From Chimonanthus salicifolius (Eukaryota; Streptophyta; Magnoliopsida; Laurales; Calycanthaceae), in contig CM023538.1 of NCBI GenBank assembly GCA_013350335.1, positions 51,821,269-51,885,268 of the forward strand: 64,000 nucleotides of DNA. The letters run 5' to 3'. The notes beneath the pieces are model-generated. The model was given only the letters and a program-made list of their open reading frames with translations. It was not told the DNA's origin and searched no databases. Both the position numbers and the translations under genes were made by a program. Shown here piece after piece: positions 20,112 through 35,100 of this stretch. Each line of letters starts with the position of its first letter. Positions within the stretch are counted from its first letter, which is position 1.

Positions 20112-23100
20112 GTACTCATCTCCCCTTCTCACCCTCCAAATCTTGAGTATATAATTGATACAAGTGCTTGAGTCCTTCTGAAATCTGAAACGAGCGGAAA
20201 TGTTTTCTTTTCCTTTTATTTTTTTTTAAGGGAGCGAAAGTGCTCATGGTTGGGGCCGGTGGCATCGGATGCGAACTTCTCAAGACTCTCGCTCTTTCCG
20301 GTTTCCAAGATATTCACATTGTCAGTAACCCTTTTCCCTGTTCTTTCCCCAAATTGTTCGTTTTTAAAAAAATTTAGAAGTCATTTTTTTCGAGCTCTTC
20401 TCACTGCTGCTGTTATTATTATGGTGACATTTCTCGGACTTGCAGCCCTTATGGTTGCTACAATGATCGCCTACCAACTATTGTAAATGCACTTGTTGGT
20501 TTTGTGAACTCTCCTTACTGCTTCTGAGATGGGTTTTGTTGGTTTTGTGGGTTGGATAGAACTTCTCTCTCTAGGGCCTTTCTTGTTTCTGCTTGTGCCT
20601 TTGCTTGTTGTGCTCCGTATGGATGCAGGAAAAGTAAGGCAGTTTCTTGGAAATTAACTTAAAAAAAAAAAAAAAACTAAAAATACATATGGGTTTAACC
20701 AATTTTCGGTAAGAAGTGATTATTTTCAAGGGAAGTGCCTTCTTTTTAAATTAAAATGAGTTCTAACAATTTTTCTTGGAAAGTATTTTTTAATGCACCT
20801 AGTATGTAGCTTAGCTTCAAAAGAAAACCAAAGAAGGTTCGGCCACATGATTTTTGGGTTTGGCCAAATGCTTCAAATGTGTCGTTTGGAGGTTAGGTCC
20901 AATGACTTGAATCCGCAAAGAAAATAAAGATTTGACCTCTTTAGGAAATCGAAACTAGAGATGGTGGAAAGATCAAATTGATCACTCGAAAGCTAATCTC
21001 AATCTACCCAGTTTGATATGGAACTCCAGAAATCTATTACAGGAACTAAAGATATTTCACTCAACGGGAGAAACCAAAGGTCCTAATCTCATGTAGGTCA
21101 ACAATTTTCACTGGAATAAAATTGGCAAAGGCTTCCAATTCAACTTGAAATTCACACAAATAATTGTGCAATAATTAATTTTAAATTGTCAACATAAATT
21201 CGAAACTACCACAAGGTTAATCAACAATTGCAAGCATAAATTAATTAAAGACAAATAATTTGTCGAAATTCAAATAAAATTAACATTCATCAATTCTTAG
21301 AGAGAACAAGCACAAGACTTCAATTTTATTGATCCCAAAATTCGATGGTCTATGTTGGATGCCAAGGCCTTAATTTATAGTTGAGGGTGACAAAAAAAAA
21401 AAGAAGGAAAAAGCACCAAATTCTCCCATGGATCCTAGGATTTTGGGTTGATCCAAATTTCATGGGATTAGATCCAACATCATAGGATCCATCCACCCAT
21501 GCATCCCTATTTCGTTTAAATTACTACCGTCCAATGGATGCCATGTGGTGTTATTACATCATGAAATGAAAAAAAATAAAACACAAAGAGATCCCAACAA
21601 CTTTTGCTTGAGAATGACAACCAATCTTGCTTGAAATTCCACAAATTTTGTGGATCTAGGAATCCTCCAAAGCAATGTTGTCCCTTGGTTCCATTCTCTT
21701 CCAAATTTGTTGGTGCTACAATTGCGGATCTACGTTTGATCGTTCAAGCTTGCCAAAGGAGAGATGATTCTTGCTATTGAAAACTTGGAGATAAGGTGAC
21801 ATGGCAAGTAACATGGCATGCAGATGTGGAATTCTCGTCTCTCATCTTTGTGGCCACCAAATGGACCACTTTCTTAGGCTGAGTTCAGCCATTTTTTAAA
21901 CGGATTTAAAAGCTTGATCCAATGCCCAAGCCCATGAGCCATTAATTTGAGCATTTTAGTTCCCAATGGAAGTCATATCAGGCCCATTTTTGTACCATTA
22001 AATTTTGCTACGATAAGTGAAATTGCAACATTATCCTTCTTGAATTGACTTAGCTCATCTTCAAATTGATCCTTTTTCATTTGAATGGTGTTGGTGGTGA
22101 TGCCCTCATCAATTGAAATGTGGTCTATTAACCCCAAGGGGTTGGCCTAGTGGTTGAAACACAAGACGTTAGGATTGAGGTCTTGGGTTCAATCCCTGTT
22201 AACTCCAATGAAGGGCCACGCTCCGTGGGATATGTACAGAGTAAGGTCCCACCGCTTGAACCCGGCATGTGTGTGTAGAGAGGGGTGCACATGCCCCGAA
22301 GGACTAGTCGGGCGAGACACCTGGACACCCTCGGTCATAAAAAATACCCAAGTGTGGTCTATGGATTCTACTTTATGTCATACTCAACCATTGCTTTTGC
22401 TAGTGTCTAATATTTATGTTGATAGGCAAAACTAAAAATCTTAACTCGACTCTTTTAGATGCATTGGAAGTACTTTAATGGACCATCTTTGGTTAGGAAA
22501 TGGTTATTATCCAATAAAGTATTTTCCTTGCATCGAAACAAAACATAAATTGATATTACCGAGGCTCAATTTGGAGTTGGAAAGGGAAGTGCTTTCTTGG
22601 AAATGACAATTTTTGCCCTAAAATGGTAATGGGGTAACCATTTCTTACTAAAGACAAATGGGTTTAACCATTGTTGGTTAAAAATAGTCATTTTTCCAAG
22701 AAATAATTACTTTTCCATGCATTGAAATAGAGCATAGGTGTGTTAGATGGCATATCATCTCAACTTCCATATGACCTAGAAGCACAGGAAGGGTTTCATG
22801 GAAATGTTATAGATAGAATTATTCAATGGTGGGTATAGTGGAGAGGAGCTGCCTAAGTTGGGTTCTTTTTTTTTTTTTTTGGGTCACTTTCATTGAGAAG
22901 GAACCAGATTACAAACAAAGAACATTGCCAGTTAACCACACTACTAGAATCCGAACCCAAACAGACATATTGAAGAATAAAGCACTTGCTAATTCAGGTT
23001 ACTAGTAGAGGGTGAAAAGGGGGGGAGGGGATGGGTGGTTGAAATTGAATATTCTATGAACCAGATTACAAACAAAGAACATTACCAGTTAAACCACACT

Positions 23101-26100
23101 ACTAGAATCCAAACCCAAACAGACATAGGACTTTAGAGCCTGTCTTGCGGAGAATCAAACCTACAACAACAATGCAAACAACCTTAACCTAATTGAAACG
23201 GACACACTAAAACCACACACCAACACTAACACTAGCCGGGTTGCCTAGATATGGATGCTTTGTGTAACAACAAACTACAGAATTAAGAATGAGTACATAA
23301 AGAGTAATGTGTAGGTAGATTATGTGGAATAGAAAATGAAGGGATGCTACCTAAGATGTTTTGGGGCATGTGCGTGGAAGTGCAGAGGCAGTTTATTTGA
23401 AGAATAAAGCACTTACTAATTCAGGTTACTGGTAAGGGTGAAAAGGGGGGAGGGGATGGGTGGTTGAAATTGAATATGCTATGAAGTAGCTAAACATGAC
23501 ATGTTCATTTTTTGCAAACTGATAGATAAACATTGATGGGCTGGGAAATAAAACTCACAAACCTGAACCTAGATGGATGAGATAATAGCTTTGATGATGT
23601 TAGTGGTAATTTGTTTACATTTATTGAATTGGATACATAGGTCAATCTCAAGTAGGCACCTCCAAGAAGTTGAAGATCATAACATGCTCAATTTTTATAA
23701 AAAATTCTGTCGGTTTATTTGGGTCTTTTTCAAATATTTGGGCCTATGTGTGTTAAATAAAGAGCCCAAGGTGTAGGGTATGGGCCTAGGCTTTATTTTT
23801 CTGTCTTTGGGCCTCCAAATACCTTTTTCTCAAACCCATATGCAAGAAATAAAGTGGAATTACAGGAACAACTTGACTAGAAGTCAACTTGGCAAATTTT
23901 TAGGAGATAGGAGAGGCTTGGGAAACTCCAATGTGCTAACCTTCATTGCCGACCTCATGAATTCCTTTTTTGATTTGTTTTGTAATTAGACACTTGGCAC
24001 TCTTAGATTGGTTGAGAAATTACGGGAACAACTTGGCCAAAGGTCGACTTGGCAAATTTTTAGGAGATAGGAGAGGCTTGTGAAACTCCTATGTACCAGC
24101 CTTCCTTCCCGACCTCAGGAATTCCTTTTTCGATTTGTTTCATAGTTACGACACTTGGCACTGTAAGATTGGTTGAGAAATTACGGGAACAACTTGACCA
24201 AAAGTCGACTTGGCAAATTTTTAGGAGATAGGAGATACTTGAGAAACTCCTATATACCAACCTTCCTTCCCGACCTCAGGAATTCCTTTTTCGATTTGTT
24301 TCGTAGTTAGGACACTTGGCACTCTAAGATTGGTTGAGAAAATTTGTAACTCTGCATGCTTATTCCATAGGTCACATGATGGTGGGTTTGAATGAAATTG
24401 GATTTATTAGAAAAGTTTATTCAATAACCATTCCAACGAGCCCAAATTTGCATGATTGTAACGTATGTAGACAAAGTTATGACCAATTTTATAACAAGGT
24501 ATCTTAGAGTGGCGAGAAAGTTTATTTTTGCTGAACTATAAATGAAGGTCATCGATGCCCAATAGAATCCAATCCTTGTCTTGTGTTTTGCAACTCTCTC
24601 CAAAGATTGGTGAGTTTTATCATTCTTATTTTTTTATTCATAATTTTTTAATTTTGCATTGAATTATTTGTGCAATGTAATTTTTAGAATTCAATAGATT
24701 TTATGATTAATTGTGTGTGAATTGCATGATGCTAATTTACCCAGAGTGTTTTTTAGCCTAATTTCTTTTCTTCAGAGTGAGAATTAGACTTTAGGTGGTC
24801 CATTATAAATTTGGATGATCTTTGAATAGAGCCTTCTTTCTTTTGGCCTTTTGTTGAGAGTTGAGAGAGATTCAAGGATTTTCTACGTTTGATTGGTTCA
24901 TTTGCTACAAAGATTAGATGTTACATGTGACTTCACAAAATTCCTTAGAAATTCCTAAGTGAGAAGATAGCGATTTCACATGCATGCATGAGAAAAATTG
25001 TTCTAATGCTCATAAGAAGTAGGTTCTTGAGTTCGATTCATGCTCAATCCCAATGAGTCACTCCCCGTAGTTGTTTACCTCAGTGCGTACAGAATTGGGA
25101 GGTCTTCACATGCCCCAAGGATTACTTAGGTAAAGTCCCCTTTGGGTGAGACGCCCGGACACCTTGGTCATAAAAAAATATTGGGATTTAAAATGCTTTG
25201 ATAACCATAGGATTTACAGATGTCTTCAATCTTCAGGGAGACAAATCCCAACTTTCCATGCATTACATGAGTGATGCTTTAAATGACACATGAACGGTAT
25301 AACCTTGTATGGAGTACAAAACTGTGTACCTTTGGTGTGTATTGCTCTCAGTGTAGTCTATCTAGAAGGTATATATATGTGAGATTTGTGAGACTTACTA
25401 ATTATATCAAACAAAATGTAATTATTTGATTTAACTAAACATCAAAAACAAGTCTGAATAGGTTTTTAAGTTCCCAATACTACGAAAATATATGGTTGAA
25501 ATGGATCTTCAATTTCAACCATCCATTTCCCATGGTCTTACTCATCACTATCAATTATCATCACCATCATTTGATCGTAGGGGTACTAATTCCATCTTTT
25601 ATGGCTTCGTATCACATGGATAAAAAATATTTTAGGACGCACTTGTGCTGATTAAATAGATCTACATGGTTTGCACTTCAGTAAACTTGGGTTTATATTG
25701 AGAATGATGCAACCTACTGTAAATTTTCACATAAATGTGATCCCGTCATGGGAGAAAGTGGAAAAAATATTTATGTGGATGATATTTCAGCGTTTTTTTT
25801 AACCTATTTAAAGGTCCTAAGCTTTATGCTTACATGGCTGAAAGTTCATTGGTATTTAAGGGCGGCATTTTCAATATCTGAATTTAAGGATGAATGTTGT
25901 CAATCTGGTGAGTGTCAAAATCAGACATGACAGTTCATTGAGGATAAGTGTATTTGATGATTTGACTTGATCATAAGTCAGCTCTTTTCTACTAGATAAA
26001 AATAGGGTGTACTATAAACTCATTTTTAAGAGTTACAGCCATTTTACCTAATTTATTTTTTATTGCATGGTTGAGGTGCCTTAGAAGCTTTCAACACTTT

Positions 26101-29100
26101 GAATTAAAAGGATGCTACACCCTATGCAAAGTGAAGATGAAATTTGTACAGAAGTAGCAGCACATTGGGGAGCGTGCGAGGCCTTTATTTGAGTTCTTAC
26201 CTGTTTTTTTACAGTTACATACTGACACTCCCAGCAAACTCACTGTTTAGTTTTTTGCTTTTGTGCAAACTCAACAAATGTCAGAATGATACATTGTGCC
26301 ATGGACTATATGAAAGTACCCATATATACATATATTGAAACTGTGTATCTGTTAATAAAATTGCAATTGAGATTTAAGGGAAACCATAAAGCTATGAAGA
26401 TGTCTTGACATGCATGATGCCTTTGTAGCAGCCTTCATGTCAAGCCACATTGCTTGGCGGGAGAAGTGGCCATTTCTAGAGTTAAAGAGATTTCTCATGT
26501 TAAAGGTTCCAGTTGGTCACTTAGTACTATTTCTACGTGTTGAACTTTAACTTGCTATGAGGTAAGTGCTGAGATTTACCTTGATTTAGATCTTGTTCTT
26601 GAACTTCAATTTGAGGATAAACTTTGCAAGATTGAATCTATCACAACCAAGTAATGATTGTAATCATATTTAGAATCTATGCACTACATGAATGTGTCTC
26701 ATTACACACTTCATGAGGGCTGCATCATATATGCTCTTCTTTTTAATTGAAATCCAATTCAATTCTGGTGAATCCCTTTTGAAAGTTGTACTTGTTGGAC
26801 TATATATTGTTGAAGATAATAGCTCTAGCATCCTGTGGCTGGAGTCCTTTTGCTGGTTATTTTAACCCTTACATGCTGAAATTTGTACTTCTAATTAGTA
26901 AAGAGGTGCTTGATTTTCTTTATAACTGAGTTGCGTGTGGTTGTACAATTTCATGTTAGTACTCAGTAGAGGTGCTGGGCGTTCCCTCAAGAGGTTGGAT
27001 TTTTTGGGCCTACTTTATGTAGTTTACTTTACATTGTGAAATTGTAGGTTTTCTTCTTGTCAAAATTTTCTTGTATCATTCACTCAAACTAATTAATATT
27101 TGGTTCTATGTTTTACTTTTCTGTTTTTCAATTATATATGCTTTCCTTACAGATTGACATGGACACAATCGAAGTGAGTAACCTGAATAGACAATTTTTG
27201 TTCCGACAATGGCACGTAGGGCAGTCTAAAGCTAAAGTAAGTAAATTTTATCAGTCTGTTTATTTTCTTCTGGTACTGAGTGTTGCTTATGCTCTTTTTC
27301 CTGAACGTGCTTGATGTCTCCAGTTTTAAGACAACATTGATCTGATCAATAGTATTTCTCACCAGGTTGCTCGAGATGCAGTCTTAAGATTTAGACCTCA
27401 GATAGGTATTACACCATATCATGCGAATGTCAAGGACCCAGAGTTTAATGTGGACTTCTTCAAACAATTCAATGTCGTTTTAAATGGACTTGACAATTTG
27501 GATGCCAGGCGCCATGTCAACCGGCTTTGCTTGGCTGCTGATGTGCCTCTTGTTGAAAGTGGGACAACTGGGTTCTTGGGACAGGTAAATTGATGTGTTT
27601 TTTTGTTGTGAGCCATACTTTTTATTGTGCATATGTTCCTACACACACTTACACAAACAAACATATATCTTTCAAATCCACCCGACCCCTTAATCATAGA
27701 CGGTCTTTACATGGAGTTGTCATTGTAGGAGCACTTTACGGGGTATACAGCTGATCATTTTCTTATATATATATATATATATATTTGAGCAGTAACAAAG
27801 ATAATTCATTCATTAAAAAAAGGTACAAGTACAACAATAAAAGGTATAAAAGCGATAGACCTAAAAACCAAATAAAATACAAATAAAATAGCTGCTGACA
27901 AACATCCCCTCAAATCAATATGCAATCAAATGGTCATCTTCTAAAGTCAAAGGAAGAAGACTCCTGAGAAGCCGTTTTCAACTCCCAGCTTAGCAAAATA
28001 GTCTGTCACGCCATTAGTTGTATGACTAATATGAGCGAAAGAAACATCAAGCCCTGTCACCAAGGCTCTAATCTCCTTGACCTTAGTGATCAATCTCCAA
28101 GGGGGAGCCTTTGTCCCTTATCCCATTTGATTGCATTTTCTGAGTTCCTTTCAATCACAAGTTTTCCTCGGCTCCTGTCACAAAGGCTTTAATCTCCCTG
28201 ACTGTAGTGATCAATCTCCAAGGGGGACGCCTTTGTCCCTTAGCCCATTTGATTGCATTTGCTGAGTCTCCTTCAATCATAAGTTTTCCTCGCCCATGGT
28301 ATTTCCATATGGCCAAAGCTCTCCTAATGCTAAGAATTTCCGCCTTATTTGAATATTTAATACTAGCTGATTCATTAAATATGATCGTTGTTTGACCATC
28401 ATAATTTCTCAATACTCCTCCTATTCCTTGCTGGCACTGGTTCCCCCCTCGCAACCCATCCATGTTAAACTTCATAACACTCCAATCAGGCGGAACCTAG
28501 CTATCCGCCGGTTTTCTTTTCCAACTAGAATTGCTCATAGACTCTTCCCAAGACAATAAAAGATCTAATTGTTGCGAACCCTTAAACTCGGTACTAGAAA
28601 GGAGTCACACACAAAGTCTCTACTTTGCTATCTGACGCAAGACAAGGGATATGGTAACCGTAAATGCCTAAATGTGGTAAGATTAAAAGAGACGAAAATA
28701 ATGCACTCTAAATCTAAAATGGGCTGAAATTAAATTTCAATTAATAAATGCAACTAATGAATATAAAATTTACCACAAATAAACATGCAAATAACATCCT
28801 AGAATATGATGTAAACAAATAAAGGATGGACTCGAATGGTTTTGAAGGTAATGGCACATGTGATTTCAAATGAAAGACACATAGTTTTAAACAAAAGGGT
28901 GGATGATGCAGGACAAGGGATAGGGTAACCCTAAATGCCTAATGTAGTTCCCTAAAAATTAAAAGGGGGTGAAAATAATGCCCTAAAACTAATATTGGCT
29001 GAAATTAAATTTCAATTAAATAAATGCAACTAATGAATATAAACTAATAGAATTAAAAGAAAGGGGGGTACGAATGGAATTAAAGGAAAGGCTTGGGTTA

Positions 29101-32100
29101 GGGTAAAACACGATAGGGGGACACATACAAAAACAAGGAAAATAGAGAGAGGGGCTTGCGGCAGCCAGGGAATGGACAGTTTGGTGGAGGCGGAAGCGGA
29201 TATGGTTCTTGGGAGGGTAGCGACACAGAGAAAATGATAGAGGCTTACCGGCAAGGCTACGTGGACTAGAGAAGGGAACAAAAGCAAAAAGGGGAAGGTA
29301 TGGAGGTCACGAAAGTAAGGGGAGGGTTAAGGAAGGTATGCAGCAGTAGCAGGAGGGGATATGAATGTGGCAACAAAGAAAAGGGAGGTTACAGGTAGGG
29401 GCGACAATCAAAAGGGGAGAAGTAGGTGGTGGCGGAAGGTTTGGAGGGTTTTCTGGAGTTGGGTTTCAGGAATCCAAAAACAAAAGAGGAAGAAGAGAAG
29501 GATAGAAGAGAGAAGAGGAGATAGATAGAAGATGAAGAGAAGTACCTGGAAGAAGTAGATGGCCTCACGCTGTGGCCTATCGCCCTTTGGAATCACTCCA
29601 ACAATCTCAATCGCACAAGGTATGCAGAAACTCAAATTTTTTTTTTTTCATCAATCGTATGTTCCAATACCAGCTACAAGAGGGGACTTATATAACTTGC
29701 ATTGCCCCCTAAATAAGGAACTCAGAAATTGCAATAATACCCTTATCTAAAATAAACTAAACAAAAAATAAAGGAAGAAAATATAATCAAAATAGCAGCA
29801 TGGGAATGGAAGGCATGGAGCACAGTGTATGCTCGCATCAGTGGACTGGGTGCACATAAGACTTGAACGAATGGTATGTGAATTTAAATAATAAAAGGGG
29901 TAAAGATGGGTCATGGTAGTAAGGAAAAGGAAACTAATAGAATTAAAATAAAGGGGCACGGATGGAAGGTTTGATAGGACAGCGGAAGGCATGCGATTGG
30001 ATGTGGGCGAAGGTTTAGGGCTTACGGAAGTGAGGGTGGGAGGAAAGGGGCTTGCAGCAACACTGTAGAAGGCTAGGGAGGGATTATGGATGCAAAAGAG
30101 GAGAGGTTTGGGGCTCACGAAAGCAAGAAGAGGGGTTTTGGATGGAAATAGCGGCAACAAAGGGGAAGATATGGAGGTGACGGCACATAAGAGAGGCTAC
30201 AGAGGAAAACAGGGGAAAATGACAGCAATATATGTGCTTAAGGGGAGGGGCGACAACAGTAGGGTGTTAAGGAGGGGCTTCGAATGGGTTCTAGGCCAAG
30301 GTAAGGGGTGCGGCTGTAGTATGGAGGGGCTGTTAGAGGGATGACAGTAAAGGGACTGGGGTATGGCTTGGTTGGAAGTTAAAGGGAGAAAAGGAAGAGA
30401 GAAAAGAGAAAGAGAGAGGAGAAGAAGAAGAAGAATACCTGAAGGAGAAGGTGGCCTCACGCCAAGGCCTCTCGCCTCTCTGATATCTCATCAGAGTTCC
30501 GTCGCACCATTACAGGTTCTTGCGAAAAACTTCAATTTTTATTTATTCCATCGTATATGCCTCAAAGGGCTACACTTATATAAACTTTCACTTGCTAAAA
30601 AATAAACAACAAACACCTAAACTACCCTTACTAAATAAATAAAACTACTAAAACTAAACTAAAACAATACGGAAATAGCAAGCACGGAAGTGGCATGGAT
30701 CTGAAGTGGAATATGACCACAAAACTACACCTGGGTTCGTATACCATGCCAATTTCATTCTAGGTTGCAATCCCAACGATAACCAAGAGTCTACATGCCC
30801 AACACAAGCTCTATCCACGACCCACGACACATCTAGAAGTTTGGCAAAGTTCGTCCACAGACTCTGAGCTACTAGACACCTAACAAAAAAATCTGGTCAA
30901 AATTATGGAAGAAAGATAAAGAATTGGGTTTCACAACACAAACAACTTCAGGTGGACCAGAAAAAGAAACTCCATGATAGGATCCTAGTTAATAAAGTAT
31001 TTTAGGGCACTTTGATATTTATTTTATTATTTGTACTTTCCAAATATTATTTATTTTCATTTGAGTTGTAACCCTAAGCCTATTTATAGCGTGAGTGAAC
31101 CCCGCTATGGGTCCTGAAAAGGAGAAGATTGGTAAAGTGGTCAGCCAGATAGAATAAAAGAATATGCAACTGGTCAATGAATTCCTAAGAGGACCAGCAA
31201 GGAAGTCAGATATTAGGAATATTAAACCGTCCTTTTTAGGTTATCCAAGGTCAAATTTTTTTTGGATGCAGCTGTCCTTGCATGTTCTTCTATCTGTATG
31301 TATGCCTATGATGCCTGGGCACTTGGTAGGCAACATTTCTGTATCATCCTGTGTTAGACATTTCATTTTTATACGAAAATCTGCGTCCTTTCCATATCCA
31401 TGGCATCTCCTTGCTGTGTCCATGTTGTGTGCCTGGGCATGATGGGTGCATGCCCAAACCGTCTTAGGCAATTCCTTCATTTTCTCTTCTATTGGACCAT
31501 AGATTCATCCTATGTTTTTGTTCCTAAATTCTAACTATCCTTGTTATTCCACTCATCCATTTTGGTGTAGCATCCAGACCACATCTGCTTAGGAAAAAAT
31601 GTGCACTTACTCTTCTTGCAATTCTCTATTCCAAATGGCATCTTAAAAGTGTTCCCTACTTCCATTTAACTGAGGTATCACTCTTACTTGGTGATCACTT
31701 GTGACTAAACTAGCTCGTCTTTATTTTATTGTGTTCTTAATCTTATTTACAATATCCTTACCAAATGGTTCATTCTGTTTTGTAACATCTATACTTTTTT
31801 TAATAACAATGAAGATTTTACTAACAAAGAAAATCAAGCAAAAAATGGCCCAAAAGCCCCAAAGCAGAGTACAACAACAATGAGATAATTGGGAAGTGGG
31901 GGAGAGAGAGGGATGTTTGTGGAGTTTCACCCACCTGTGGTTTAAGTTCTCTCGTCTTTTGAAACTTGTATTGATAAACTGCACAATCTTCTCTGATCCA
32001 GGAGGCGGATCTTCACTTGGGAAAAGACAAAAAAGAAAACATTTAGTCGACTGAAAATGTTATTGATATCCGTTTGTAAACAACAGTGAAGCCTCTGTTA

Positions 32101-35100
32101 AGGTTCAGTTGACTGAATAAGTTACAGATAACACCAGAGAAGTCTTTGAAAGACATTAGTAAACAATTCAGTAGACTGAATGAGAATTCAGTCTAATTCA
32201 GTCTACTGAAAATGAGCATTTGAAAATGAGAATTCAGTCGAGTGAATTATCATTCAGTCTACTGAAAACGAGAATTTAGTGGACTGAATGATCGACTGAC
32301 ATGCGTGAATGTCAGTTTTTTTTGGCAATTATTGTCAGTTTTCTTTTACTTTTCATGTAAATGGGCAGTTCCTAGCAGTTGGGACACACCAGAAAGTCCG
32401 TACATGAGAGTTCGAAGAAAAAAAAAAAAGGAGGAAGGATTTTCTTCTGAAATCTCTCTCTCTCTAGATCTCTCACCCTCCAACTCCTGCACTTCCATGT
32501 TTAGAATCCCTTTACGGATCAAGTGGTATCAGAGCCAGGTTAATTTTCCTTCGGTGTGGGAACCTTGGTTTATGGTCCTAACACGAGATCAATATCAGAA
32601 ATCCAGTGAAGATTCGGAACCCCTTTGAGCAGTAAGGAGGAAAAGTTCGAGAAGTGTGGACATGGCTGGAAATGATGACATGAAGGAGCGTTTCTCAAAA
32701 TTGGAGGAACAAGTTGCTGTGTTGAGATCTTGTATCCAGATTGGTGGATAGTGTTGCCACAAAACCCACTCATAGACAAGAGTCCTCGAGTTCGTCCAAA
32801 AGAAGAACAAACAAGAACAAAAGGATGAGTCTGGAGATGAGGAAGAAAAGGTGAGGATGGTGGACCTAAAACCTCTCTATTGGGTGACGAACATTCTGGT
32901 ATAAAACCATTTAGGATTGATTTCAAACTCGAAATTCCTGTTTATGATGGTGTATTGACGCAGAAAAATTGGATAATTGGATTGATCAATTAGAAAATTA
33001 TTTCACTCTCTATGGGTACACCACTGCCCCAAAAGATCAGTTTTGCACGACTGAAATTATCTAGTCATGCTCTAATATGGTGGAACGTTTATTTGAAGCG
33101 GCACGATGTATCTAGGATGACTTGGAGGAAGTTTAAGGAGTTTGTTAAGAAACAGTTCTACCCTATCGGCTATGAAGAAGATAGGTGGATCAAGTGGCAG
33201 TATTTGCGACAAAGATTTGGCCAATCTATTCAAGAGTACACCACTGAATTCCATAATCAGGCCACTGTCTTGGGAATCTCCATCGAAGAGGTTGATGTAT
33301 TCATGAAGTATGTTAGTGGACCAGCGGAGTACATCCACAAGGAACTAAGACTCTTCAAAGTTAGTACCATTGACGAAGCTACTGTGAAAGCAATAGTGGC
33401 AAAGACAAGCAAAAAGATGGGAGTAAATTGATGTGAAAAATGGCAAGGGGGGGGATCCAGCAAGAAGAAGCTCAATAGTGGCAGAGACAAAATTTGTGAC
33501 CATTGTAAAAACAGTGGACATGTGAAGGAAAAATGTTGGAAGCTTCATCCTGAATTGTAACCCAAGAAGAAGAATGCAATATTGAACACTCTTGAGGTTG
33601 AGGAAATTCCAGAAATACAAAAGGCTGATAATAAACTTGCCCTCATGGCTAAAACTGTAGATGCTCCTCCAGACTCGGAGATGCGAGAAGAACTCTTCCA
33701 CTTGACTATTCAAGTGAAACAGTGTTATTGAAGCAGTAGTAGACCTTGGTAGTCAGAAAAATTTAATCTCAGAATGTTTAGTACAGAGGATTTGTCTAGA
33801 GACAATTCTTCATCCTAGACTGTATCCATTGGGGTTGATTCAGAAATATGTGGAAATGAAGATCACCAAGCAGTGTACCTTCAAGTTTGCTATCATTGAT
33901 AGGTATATTGATGAAGTTACATATGAGATGGTGCCTTTGGATGTATGTCAAGTAATCCTAGGTAGTCCCTATCTATGGGACTGGGATGCAATTCACTACA
34001 GACGACTACGTAAGTGCATATTTGTGAAAGGGGGTAAGGAATTTCATATCAATGCTTGCAAGTCATAGTCTACCACTACATTGGTCACTGCAACTCAGGC
34101 CAAATGGATGGTGAATGCTTGCGGGAAGTTTGTTCTGTTGATGATAAGACCAAATGAGCAACACCAAACAATGATGACACTTTCAACATTGCCTTTAACC
34201 CCTAAACAAATGACTAAGATTGAGAAAGTACAGATGGCATTCAAGGAGCTATTTTAGGAGGTTCAAGGTTTACCACTACGTAGGCCTGTAGGACACGATA
34301 TCCAGCTGGTAGGAGATGCACCCCTACCCAATCTAGTTTGTATCGTACCTCCGTGACAGAGAATGATGAGATCCAGAAGCAGATTTAAGAGCTTTTGGAG
34401 CAAGGGGTCATCAAGCTCAGTTACTCACCTTGTGGATCACCAACACTGTTGGTGCCAAAGAAGGACAGCAGATGGAGAATGTGCATCGACTACAAGGCAC
34501 TATGCCAAAGAAGGACGGCAGATGGAGAATGTGCATCGACTACAGGGCACTAAACAAAATCACCATCAAGAATCGGTATCCATTATCGATGATTCATGAT
34601 TTGTTCCAAGGAGCCCACTACTTCACGAAGTTGGATCTAAAATCGGGCTATCTCAAGTTTGGGTTCGAGAAGAGGAAACCTGGAAGAATGCATTCAAAAC
34701 AAAGCAAGGACTGTTCAAATGGCTTGTCATGCTGTTTGGACTATGCAATGCACTAGCCACCTTCATGTGTTTGATGAATGAGGTACTTCGTCCTTTCATT
34801 GTAATTTGTGATTGTTTACTTAGATGATATCCTCCTTTATAGTAAAACTTGGGAGGATCATCTTCATATATTGCAAAGGTATTGGGAGTGTTAAAAGAAA
34901 ATCAGCTTTAGCTGAATGCGAAGAAATGTGAATTTGGAAAACAATCTTTGGTGTACTTGGGATTCATGGTTGGAGTAGATGAGTTGAAAGTTGATCCTTC
35001 AAAAATCAAGGTCATTACCAAATGGCCAGCACCTCGATCAGTGACTAAAGTAAGGAGCTTCATGGGAGCATGTTAGTATCTGCGAAAGTTCATTTGACAT

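Larger units (their letters stand above)
20321..27152 (+). other. UBA2 intron 2 (6.8 kb)
   Basis: It contains a full-length SINE (22129-22345), a composite duplication (22896-23487), a 3 x 161 bp minisatellite (23851-24340) and a SINE 3' fragment (25010-25178). I see no coding region in 20330-22110 or 25180-27150, only AT-rich sequence. Confidence 0.85.

Noticed and set aside
30197..30460. Open frames with Pro/Leu/Ser-rich products around 29.0-30.6 kb
   Set aside because: All are low-complexity readings of the purine-rich repeat on the other strand.
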